Source: Bryobacterales bacterium (GTDB lineage: Bacteria; Acidobacteriota; Terriglobia; Bryobacterales; Bryobacteraceae). From it: a stretch of DNA of 7,405 nucleotides. The stretch is from NCBI GenBank assembly GCA_016789785.1, contig JAEUQE010000330.1, positions 1 to 7,405 on the forward strand, in the 5' to 3' direction. The notes under the pieces are model-generated. The model saw nothing but the letters and a program-made list of their open reading frames with translations, was not told the origin of the DNA and searched no databases. Position 1 is the first letter of the stretch. The number at the start of each line of letters is the position of its first letter. Position numbers and translations under genes: made by a program. This document shows, piece after piece, positions 1 to 6,160 of the stretch.

Positions 1-182
1 GCTCCCCCGAGCGTCGAAGCCGCCACTCCCGCCGTCCAGTGCCGCCGTCGAGCCGGAGTCCACTCCCGCCGACCGAAAGGGCGGGCTTGCCCGCCGAAGG
101 CTCCCCCGAGCGTCGAAGCCGCCACTCCCGCCGTCCAGTGCCGCCGTCGAGCCGGAGTCCACTCCCGCCGACCGAAGGCGGG
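1..182. repeat. GC-rich 99-bp tandem repeat, about 1.8 copies
   Basis: Bases 1-77 recur without a mismatch at 100-176, giving a period of 99 bp. The first unit runs 1-99; the second stops at about 182, and the array may continue left of the window. Within each unit a shorter motif, CCACTCCCGCCG, occurs twice (23-34 and 60-71 in unit 1). The unit ends are palindromic: 80-86 (GGCGGGC) pairs perfectly with 89-95 (GCCCGCC) over a TT loop, and CCCGCC at 164-169 pairs with GGCGGG at 177-182. The period is a multiple of three, so one plus-strand frame stays open from the window edge to 311, but its product is a low-complexity Pro/Arg/Ser peptide. I read this as an intergenic, REP-like repeat rather than coding sequence; a repetitive C-terminus of an upstream gene cannot be fully excluded. 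Confidence 0.8.
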
Positions 183-326
183 TGTCGCAGAACCGGACAG
201 AGCGTCCCACAATCGGAACCTGCGCGTCCGCCAGCGCGAGCGAACCGCACAGGAATCAGCGTGTTCGGCGCATCCGCCAGGTGCCGCCGTGTGGCGAACG
301 AATTGCCCTGACCGCTGAGGTATCTT
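183..326. other. Non-coding leader before the TolC-like operon
   Basis: This stretch separates the repeat from the first TolC-like gene. I see no convincing -35/-10 pair and no riboswitch-like fold. A GAGG at 317-320 lies six bases before the ATG at 327 and is the likely ribosome binding site. Weak inverted pentamers GTTCG (262-266) and CGAAC (296-300) are the only symmetry noticed. The promoter of the operon should lie here or within the repeat, but the sequence does not reveal it. Confidence 0.4.
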
Positions 327-2267
327 ATGCGCGTCCTTCTTCTCCTGCTGACTGCCCTGGCGGCCAATCGCATCTGCGTCGCGCAGCAGGCGCTTCCGCC
401 AGGCACCAGCGAAGTCACAATTACGGAACGAACCCGAAGCGGATGGATCGGTTCCGTTCTGCGGCCCTTCCACATCGATCCGCGCAGTGTCACTCCGATC
501 CGGGTGGAAAACTCCTCGCGCCTGGAGAACCTGATTCGCGGCGGCAGCCTCTACCTCACGGTGCAGGACGTGATCGCGCTCGTACTCGAGAACAATCTCG
601 ACATCGCCATCCAGCGTTATGGTCCGTTGCTGGCTCGCGAAGTGTTGCGGCGCGCCGAAGGAGGCGGCTTTCTGCGCAGCATTGACACGCCCGTGCTGCC
701 AGGTCCCGTCAGCGTAAGCCTTGCCGGGGTGAGCGTAAATACGAGCGGGCTGGCCGGCGGTTCTGGCGTGGCGGGTGGCGGCGGTATTGTGACGCAGATC
801 GGACCCACGCCGCCCAACCTCGATCCGTCCATGTTCGCTTATGCGAGCTTCGGCCATGCGAGCATCCCGCTGAGTAACACGATTCTCAGTCAGACCAATG
901 CACTTACAAACGACAGCCGCCAGTATCAATTCGGATACCGGCAGGAGTTTCTCACTGGTTCCGCGCTTTCACTCAACTTCGGTACTTCGCGCAGTAAGGT
1001 GAACAGCCCCGCGAACCTGCTAAACCCTTCCACTACGGGGTTCCTCAATCTCTATCTCACGCAGGATTTGTTACAAGGTTTTAGCCGGGCTGTGAACAAC
1101 CGCAACATTCGCGTTGCGCGCAACAACCTGAAGGTGACCGACATTCAGTTGAAGCGGCAAGTCAGTGTGACCGTTGCTGCCGTGCTGGCCATTTATTGGG
1201 ACCTGGTGAGCTTTCACGAAGACGTGCGCCTGAAGCATCAGTCGCTCGCTCGCGCGCAGAAGCTCTACGACGAGAATCGCAAGCGCGTGGAAGCGGGTAC
1301 GCTGGCGCCCCTGGAAGTGACGCGGAGCGCGGCCGAGGTGTCGCGTGTAAAGGAAGATGTGCTGATCGCCGAGACGAATCTGGCGCAGCAAGAAACCGTG
1401 CTCAAGAATGCGCTCAGCCGCAATGGAATTGTGACGGAGTGGCTCGATGAAATCCGCATTGTGCCCCTCGATCGCTTCGCCATTCCGCAGAAGGACGAGA
1501 TCGCGCCACTCAAGGAACTGATCCAGGTGGCGCTGGACAACAGGCCCGAAATTGAGCAGGCGCGGACGAACCTTGATTCGAGTAAGATCAACCTGAATGG
1601 AAGCCGCAACGCGTTGCTACCATCGCTGCAGGCATTCGCCGACTTGACCAACAATGCCTTGAGCGGGCCCGTGAATCCGCTCTCCAATGGATCAAGCGGC
1701 ACGCCCGACCCGTACTTTGTTGGCGGCTATGGCAACGTGCTGGCACAACTGGCGCGGCGTAACTTCCCAAACTACTCCATCGGTTTTTCACTGAACATTC
1801 CACTTCGAAATCGCGTGGCGCAGGCCGATCATGTGATCGATCAACTGCAGCTTCGCCAGTCGCAACTGCAATTGCAGCGGGCGCAGAATCAGGTGCGGGT
1901 GGAGATCAAGAACGCGGTAATCGGGCTGGAGCAGGCGCGGTCGAGGTATCAGACCGCGCTCGAAGCTCGCGAGCTTTCGGAGAAGGCGCTGAAGGCGGAG
2001 CAGGACCGCTATCAGTTCGGCGTCAACGATATCAACGTGGTGATTCAGGCTGAGCGCGATCTCGGATCGAGCCAGACCGCGGAGGTGCAGGCGATGGCGA
2101 ATTACATGCACGCCCGCATCAACTTCGATGAGGCGCTCGGCAAGACGCTGCACCTCTACAACATCACTGTTGAAGAGGCGATGGGCAAAGTGACCCGCAA
2201 GTCGATGCTTCCGGATTCTCTACCCGAAGCGCCCGCGCGCGGCATGCGCATGGAGGGCCAGCGATGA
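327..2267 (+). CDS. TolC-family outer membrane efflux protein (first of two paralogs)
   Basis: Predicted 646-residue outer-membrane channel protein of the OEP (PF02321) type, which in known systems links an inner-membrane pump and a membrane-fusion protein to the outside. The start is supported by GAGG at 317-320 and by a clear signal peptide: MRVLLLLLTA hydrophobic core with probable cleavage after CVA at residue 19. A conserved block at about 57-110 contains LYLTVQD (75-81) followed by helix. Next come a glycine-rich linker, a region suggestive of beta strands, and the motif NLLNPST. A long helical stretch including YWDLV (290-294) runs to about 360. The second OEP repeat starts near NRPEIEQA (about 402), and a Gln/Ala/Arg-rich coiled-coil hairpin occupies about 499-610. 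Typical TolC proteins are 430-500 residues, so this one is long because of the N-terminal insert. Its stop overlaps the next gene by ATGA. Family is confident; substrate is unknown. Confidence 0.93.
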   Translation: MRVLLLLLTALAANRICVAQQALPPGTSEVTITERTRSGWIGSVLRPFHIDPRSVTPIRVENSSRLENLIRGGSLYLTVQDVIALVLENNLDIAIQRYGPLLAREVLRRAEGGGFLRSIDTPVLPGPVSVSLAGVSVNTSGLAGGSGVAGGGGIVTQIGPTPPNLDPSMFAYASFGHASIPLSNTILSQTNALTNDSRQYQFGYRQEFLTGSALSLNFGTSRSKVNSPANLLNPSTTGFLNLYLTQDLLQGFSRAVNNRNIRVARNNLKVTDIQLKRQVSVTVAAVLAIYWDLVSFHEDVRLKHQSLARAQKLYDENRKRVEAGTLAPLEVTRSAAEVSRVKEDVLIAETNLAQQETVLKNALSRNGIVTEWLDEIRIVPLDRFAIPQKDEIAPLKELIQVALDNRPEIEQARTNLDSSKINLNGSRNALLPSLQAFADLTNNALSGPVNPLSNGSSGTPDPYFVGGYGNVLAQLARRNFPNYSIGFSLNIPLRNRVAQADHVIDQLQLRQSQLQLQRAQNQVRVEIKNAVIGLEQARSRYQTALEARELSEKALKAEQDRYQFGVNDINVVIQAERDLGSSQTAEVQAMANYMHARINFDEALGKTLHLYNITVEEAMGKVTRKSMLPDSLPEAPARGMRMEGQR

Positions 2268-4105
2268 AGCCCCGCGCATCCATTGCATGCGCTCTCTGCT
2301 TCACGCTGTGGAGCGGCGCACGAGCACAAACACAAACACAGTTGCCCTCGGTGCGTGCCGCGATCTCGAATCCGCTGGATGCCTACCGGCCCACGGTAGT
2401 GCCGCCGATCCGGTTGGACAATTCGCCGCGCCTCTATGAACTCATCCGGGCAGGCAAGCTCTATCTTACGGTGCAGGATACTTTAGCGCTAGCCCTTTCC
2501 AACAACATGGACCTCGAGATCAGCCGCTACGGGCCGCTGCTTGCGGATTGGCAGTTGAATCGCGCGCAAGCCGGCGGCGCTCTGCGTGGGGTGCCAAGCG
2601 GCAGCTCGCAAATCGGACAGGTGGCGTCGGGGCAGGGCGTGGCGGGAAGCCAGCAAAGCGCTGGATTGGGCGGCGGAGGAGGAGGCGGCGGCGGAGGTGG
2701 TGGTGGTGGCGCAGCGGTCGCGCAGATTGGGCCGGTGACCGCGAACCTGGACCCCGTAATTCAGGGCACCACCGTGTTCTCGCACACGACGTCGCCGCAG
2801 GTGAACACGCGCCAGAGTTTGACCACCGCCCTGGTAAGCCGCACCCGCATTTACAATACGTCGGTACAGCAAGGACTACTGTCGGGTGGCTTTGTGCAGA
2901 CGGGTTACCGGCATTCTTATCTGCGGGAGAATGCGCCGACTAACATTCTGAATCCGTCCACGGCGCCTCGCATGAGCTTTCTGCTGCAGCACAACCTGCT
3001 GCGGGGATTCGGGACCGCGGTGAACAACCGCTTCATTCGAATCGCGGAACGAAACAACGTTGGCGCCCGCGAATCCTTCCGCTCCGAAGTGATCGATCTT
3101 ACTGTCAGGGTGTTGAACGTTTATTGGGGTCTGGTGGTCGACTTACAGACTTTGAAGAGCCGTGAGCGCGCCCTTGAGATCGCCGAGAAATTTGTCGAAG
3201 ATACACGCAAGAGCATTGAGGCATCGGCGCTGTCGCGAGTGGACATTTACCGTCCGGAATCGGAGGCGGGCATCCGGCGGCGCGAACTCGGCGAAGCCCG
3301 TGCGGCCGTGCGCCAGCGCGAGAATCAATTGAAGAACGTGATCAGCCGTGAGGGAATGGCCGACCCCTTGATTGACACCGTCGAGATTGTGCCGGTGGAC
3401 ACGATTCAGGTGCCTCTGGACGAGGAAATGCCGCCGCTCCGGAAGATGGTGGAAACCGCGTTGAAGAAGCGGCCGGATGTGCTTGCGGCCAGACTGCGGC
3501 TGGAGAATGCCCAGTTGTCGGCGCTCGGTACCTCGAGCGGGATTCTTCCGCAACTGGTGGGCATTACGCAGGGCTACACGAGCGGGCTTTCGGGGCAGGC
3601 GAGCCCGTTCCAAGGGTTTGGCCCGAATCCGGACCTGGTGGGCGGACTGGGCACTGCGCTGGGGCAGGTGCTCCGGTTCAGTTACCCGAACGGCCGCGTA
3701 ACAGCTTATGTTCAAGGCAATGTGAACAACCGGATCAGCCAGGGCGATCACGGTATCGATCAGTTACAAATCCGGCAGACCGAGTTGCGTAATTTGCGCG
3801 ACATGAATCAGATTGTAGTGGATATCTCAAACCAGGTAGTGGCGTTGCGGCAGACCCGCGCGCGGCACAACACAGCGGTAACCACACGGCAATTACAACA
3901 GGAGTTACTGGAGAAGACGCAGAGGATGTTTTCGCTCGGGAGTGCGGCCTTAAATGAGCTGATCAACGCGCAACGCAATCTGGTGAACGCCGAGGCGAGT
4001 GAAGTGGCGGCGCTGGGAGCCTATGTCCGCGCGCGCATCGGCCTGGATCAGGTCCTGGGGGAGACGCTGGAGCGGAACGGCATCCGCGACGCCGCGCAGC
4101 CGTGA
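2264..4105 (+). CDS. TolC-family outer membrane efflux protein (second paralog)
   Basis: Predicted 613-residue OEP-type channel, paralogous to the gene before it. Shared marks in the same order are PIR-x-x-N-S/P-x-RL, LYLTVQD (66-72), RYGPLLA, a Gly-rich linker, N-x-LNPST, AVNNR-x-IR, YWxLV (287 onward) and a KRPDV start to the second OEP repeat near 401. The start is fixed by GGAGGG at 2252-2257, six bases upstream, and by the ATGA overlap with the preceding stop, so translational coupling is likely. The signal peptide MKPRASIACALCFTLWSGARA has probable cleavage after residue 21. Residues 136-149 are 14 consecutive glycines. DNA identity between the paralogs is patchy, so the duplication appears old. 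No pump or membrane-fusion gene lies in the window; the partner may be encoded elsewhere. Confidence 0.93.
   Translation: MKPRASIACALCFTLWSGARAQTQTQLPSVRAAISNPLDAYRPTVVPPIRLDNSPRLYELIRAGKLYLTVQDTLALALSNNMDLEISRYGPLLADWQLNRAQAGGALRGVPSGSSQIGQVASGQGVAGSQQSAGLGGGGGGGGGGGGGGAAVAQIGPVTANLDPVIQGTTVFSHTTSPQVNTRQSLTTALVSRTRIYNTSVQQGLLSGGFVQTGYRHSYLRENAPTNILNPSTAPRMSFLLQHNLLRGFGTAVNNRFIRIAERNNVGARESFRSEVIDLTVRVLNVYWGLVVDLQTLKSRERALEIAEKFVEDTRKSIEASALSRVDIYRPESEAGIRRRELGEARAAVRQRENQLKNVISREGMADPLIDTVEIVPVDTIQVPLDEEMPPLRKMVETALKKRPDVLAARLRLENAQLSALGTSSGILPQLVGITQGYTSGLSGQASPFQGFGPNPDLVGGLGTALGQVLRFSYPNGRVTAYVQGNVNNRISQGDHGIDQLQIRQTELRNLRDMNQIVVDISNQVVALRQTRARHNTAVTTRQLQQELLEKTQRMFSLGSAALNELINAQRNLVNAEASEVAALGAYVRARIGLDQVLGETLERNGIRDAAQP
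2669..2710 (+). repeat. GGN codon run encoding 14 consecutive glycines
   Basis: Fourteen glycine codons in a row (GGC, GGA and GGT in short blocks) sit inside the second TolC-like gene, residues 136-149. The preceding and following residues are also small (SAGL before, AAVA after), so the tract probably forms a flexible linker between the N-terminal helix and the beta region. The paralog has a shorter Gly-rich linker at the equivalent place, followed in both by a QIG-PxxxNLDP-like motif. Blocks of identical codons suggest growth by replication slippage, so its length may vary between strains. Confidence 0.9.
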
Positions 4106-4308
4106 TCGGACAGTTTGTGGAACGCCGGCATACTGCTTGCGACCGGTCCGCCGGAAGTCAGGACTTGCCGCGAATGGCGGTTGCCGCTGGCAAGGCAGCT
4201 CGGTTCCGAAAGGATGCGTTCGCGAGCAAGACTGGTGTCTATATGGGCCACGCCTTCGGAATCCCTGACCGGACTTCGGAAGCCGCGCATGGCCGCCGCC
4301 AGCCGGCA
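4106..4308. other. Gap between convergent genes, no gene seen
   Basis: This stretch lies between the stop of the second TolC-like gene and the candidate terminator. Plus- and minus-strand open frames through it lack ribosome binding sites and family-like sequence. A small perfect hairpin, TTGCC-GCT-GGCAA (4181-4193), has no T-run. CTTCGGAA occurs twice (4254-4261, 4276-4283). Nothing here supports a functional gene. Confidence 0.5.
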
Positions 4309-4336
4309 ACGCCTCGGAGCCGGGGCGTCAGTTTTT
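4309..4336 (+). terminator. Candidate intrinsic terminator of the TolC-like operon
   Basis: On the plus strand 4309-4316 (ACGCCTCG) can pair with 4321-4328 (CGGGGCGT), an eight-pair stem with one T-G wobble and a GAGC loop. Three bases later comes TTTTT (4332-4336). This is the usual form of a rho-independent terminator, about 200 bases after the stop of the second TolC-like gene. The right arm and T-run overlap the stop and last codons of the convergent DUF1080 gene. The minus strand has no T-run after the stem, so it is not clearly bidirectional. The T-run is short, hence moderate confidence. Confidence 0.45.
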
Positions 4337-4948
4337 CAGCTCGCGGATGCGCAGATCCTTGAACTCCATCTGAAACGCGGGGCCGGAATGCAACTGCAGG
4401 GCGACGAACCCCGAGTCGTCCACGTCTTCGTTTTCGAGCCACTCGGCGGACTTGACGCCGTTCAACTCGAGGGTGATCCGTTTGCCTTCGGCGCGAACGG
4501 TGTACTGGTTCCAGCCCGTCTTGTCGAGCTTTGCGATCGCCTCCGCGGACGCCTGCACCAGCACTTTCTTTCGCCGCGATTCATCGTAGAGGCAGCCCCA
4601 ATACTCCTGTCCCATGTCCGCCTGATAACCGATCACCTCATGCGAATCCGGCATCGGCTTGCTGCGAAATTGAATGCCCGAGTTCGCCTTGCCGGTCGCG
4701 TCGGTCATGCGGAAGGTAACCTGAAGGATGAAGTTCTTGTACGTCTTTTTTGTGCGCAGGAAATCGTTGTACTTGAGACCGGGGGAATTGCCAATGATGA
4801 CGCCTTTTTCGACGCGCCACAGTCCGGGTGTGTCAATGATCCATTCGCTGAGATCCTTGCCGTTGAACAGCGGCCGGAAGCCTTGCTGCGCCACCAACGG
4901 CGCGGCGGCTGGGAGAAGGAACATCAGGGCGAACAATGGAATCCGCAT
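4328..4948 (-). CDS. Secreted DUF1080 protein (3-keto-disaccharide hydrolase-like)
   Basis: Predicted 206-residue exported protein covering one DUF1080 (PF06439) domain, a concanavalin-like beta-sandwich fold. The family was named after 3-keto-disaccharide hydrolase activity, but many members remain uncharacterised. The start at 4948 is chosen because it gives a proper signal peptide (MRIPLFALMFLLPAAAPLVA, probable cleavage after residue 20) and has AGGA just upstream, though only two bases away. The frame is open further upstream to 5029, but that part is antisense to the beta-propeller gene and not signal-like. Family marks are FNGKDLSEW (28-36), the LWRVEKGVI strand, NSGIQFR (89-95), a GYQADMG segment (107-113), a GWNQYTVRAEG strand, and a C-terminal block containing LQLHSGP and FKDLRIREL. 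The single domain is complete and of usual length. It is divergent from the beta-propeller gene and convergent with the TolC-like pair. Substrate is not shown by the sequence. Confidence 0.9.
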   Translation of the reverse strand: MRIPLFALMFLLPAAAPLVAQQGFRPLFNGKDLSEWIIDTPGLWRVEKGVIIGNSPGLKYNDFLRTKKTYKNFILQVTFRMTDATGKANSGIQFRSKPMPDSHEVIGYQADMGQEYWGCLYDESRRKKVLVQASAEAIAKLDKTGWNQYTVRAEGKRITLELNGVKSAEWLENEDVDDSGFVALQLHSGPAFQMEFKDLRIRELKN

Positions 4949-6131
4949 GTTCCTGATTGTATGCCTCGCGGCGATGGGCGTGGGCGCGCAGGATTGGCCG
5001 CAGTTGCTTGGCCCGGGGCGCGATCTCACCTACACTGGGCCGGGCCGCAAGGCTGGTCCACTCGCCTGGAAGAAAGCTGTGGGCGCCGGTTTCAGCGCTC
5101 CGGTGGTGGCACAAGGAAAGCTGATTTTGTTTCACCGGCAGGGCGCCAAGGAAGTGGTGGAGGCCTGGGACGCGGCGAGCGGGTCGAAGGTGTGGACCTA
5201 CTCCTATCCGACTTCGTACCGCGATGACTTTGGTTTCGACGAAGGTCCGCGCGCCGCACCTTTGGCGGAGGGCGGACGTGTCTACACGTATGGCGCCGAG
5301 GGGCAGTTGCACGCCGTGAACCTTGCGGATGGGAAGAAGGTGTGGAGCGAGGATACGATGTCGAAGTTCGCCGTCCGCAAGAGCTTCTTTGGCGTTGCGC
5401 CGTCGCCCGTGATCGACGGGAATCTGCTGATGGTCAACGTGGGTGGCAAAGGGGCCGGCGTTGTCGCGTTTGATAAGAACACCGGCAAGGTGGTCTGGTC
5501 CGTGACGGACGATGAAGCGAGCTACTCATCGCCCATCGTGGCGACGCTTGGTGGATTGAAGCGCGCACTGTTCCTCACACGGGCCGGCCTGCTCGACATT
5601 GATCCCGCGGCGGGGAAGGTTCGTCACCAGATGCCGTGGCGGTCGCGATCCATGGCATCGGTGAATGCGGCGACACCCGTCGCGGCGGGCGATGTGTTGT
5701 TTCTCTCGGCCAGTTATGGAACGGGTGCGGTGGCCTTGGAAGTGAAGGGATCGAACTACCGGAAGCTCTGGTCCAACGATGATTCGCTGTCGAGTCACTA
5801 TTCCACTGCTGTGCATGCCGGCGGATACTTGTATGGATTTCATGGGCGGCAGGAAGAGGGTCAGGAGTTGCGTTGTGTGGAGGTGAAGACGGGTAAGGTG
5901 CAGTGGAGCGTGGAGGGCATGCGGGCGGGAACAGTTGCGCTGGCGGGCGACACGTTGCTGGTGCTTCGGGAGAATGGTGAGCTCATTGTGGGCAAGGCCA
6001 ATCCGAAGGCGTTCCAGGCGTCCAGCAAACATGCGCTGCTCAACGGTACCGTGCGCTCCTACCCTGCCTACGCGGGCGGCCGGATGTATCTGCGCAATGA
6101 AGATACGCTGGCATGCTACCGCCTCGAATAG
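4947..6131 (+). CDS. Secreted PQQ-like beta-propeller protein
   Basis: Predicted 394-residue exported protein with PQQ-like (quinoprotein/BamB-type) propeller repeats. After a short leader (MFLIVCLAAMGVGA, probable cleavage before QDWPQ) comes WPQLLGPGRD, a variant of the WPQWRGPNRDG motif common in such proteins. Blade motifs of the form D-x-x-x-G-K-x-x-W recur near residues 75 (DAASGSKVW), 125 (NLADGKKVW), 175 (DKNTGKVVW), 217 (DPAAGKV), 265 and 310 (VKTGKVQW), with degenerate ends, suggesting seven or eight blades. No catalytic domain or c-type heme motif is fused, so a scaffold, sensor or binding role is as likely as an enzyme; real PQQ binding is not shown. The ATG at 4947 is the only reasonable nearby start. 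Its leader lacks the usual basic N-terminus and its ribosome site (TGGA, 4937-4940) is weak, so the start is less sure than the family. It probably shares a transcript with the next gene, 29 bp downstream. Confidence 0.88.
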   Translation: MFLIVCLAAMGVGAQDWPQLLGPGRDLTYTGPGRKAGPLAWKKAVGAGFSAPVVAQGKLILFHRQGAKEVVEAWDAASGSKVWTYSYPTSYRDDFGFDEGPRAAPLAEGGRVYTYGAEGQLHAVNLADGKKVWSEDTMSKFAVRKSFFGVAPSPVIDGNLLMVNVGGKGAGVVAFDKNTGKVVWSVTDDEASYSSPIVATLGGLKRALFLTRAGLLDIDPAAGKVRHQMPWRSRSMASVNAATPVAAGDVLFLSASYGTGAVALEVKGSNYRKLWSNDDSLSSHYSTAVHAGGYLYGFHGRQEEGQELRCVEVKTGKVQWSVEGMRAGTVALAGDTLLVLRENGELIVGKANPKAFQASSKHALLNGTVRSYPAYAGGRMYLRNEDTLACYRLE

Positions 6132-6147
6132 CATGCCAGCGGCGGAA

Positions 6148-6152
6148 AGGAG
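6148..6152 (+). promoter_or_regulatory. Ribosome binding site fixing a TTG start
   Basis: AGGAG, within AAAGGAGA, lies eight bases before TTG at 6161. This decides the start of the oxidoreductase: an ATG in frame at 6113 would overlap the previous gene and add a 16-residue non-family extension, while the TTG places the first residues directly before the nucleotide-binding strand (MKGVLVGCG). Confidence 0.75.
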
Positions 6153-6160
6153 ACACACGA

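Noticed and set aside
39..311. Open frame through the 5' repeat (Pro/Arg/Ser-rich peptide)
   Set aside because: It is a by-product of a 99-bp period in GC-rich DNA, has no ribosome binding site and no family-like sequence.
303..331. TTGCCC with TATGCG as a promoter for the TolC-like operon
   Set aside because: The supposed -10 would overlap the start codon and matches poorly; the GAGG there acts as ribosome site instead.
3143..3751. 202-residue minus-strand frame inside the second TolC-like gene
   Set aside because: His/Arg-rich composition typical of a reverse-strand shadow; the plus strand has convincing family motifs throughout.
4181..4193. TTGCC-GCT-GGCAA hairpin as a terminator
   Set aside because: Five-pair stem with no T-run; the stem at 4309-4328 followed by TTTTT is a better candidate.
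4728..4946. Upstream extension of the beta-propeller frame
   Set aside because: The 73 extra residues are antisense to DUF1080 codons, not signal-like, and precede a hydrophobic leader that should be N-terminal.
4949..5029. 27-residue N-terminal extension of the DUF1080 protein
   Set aside because: It would bury the signal peptide and is antisense to the beta-propeller leader and first motif.
4115..5227. 370-residue plus-strand open frame across the DUF1080 gene
   Set aside because: It is antisense to a clearly recognisable DUF1080 domain and overlaps the beta-propeller gene in another frame; long antisense frames are common at high GC.
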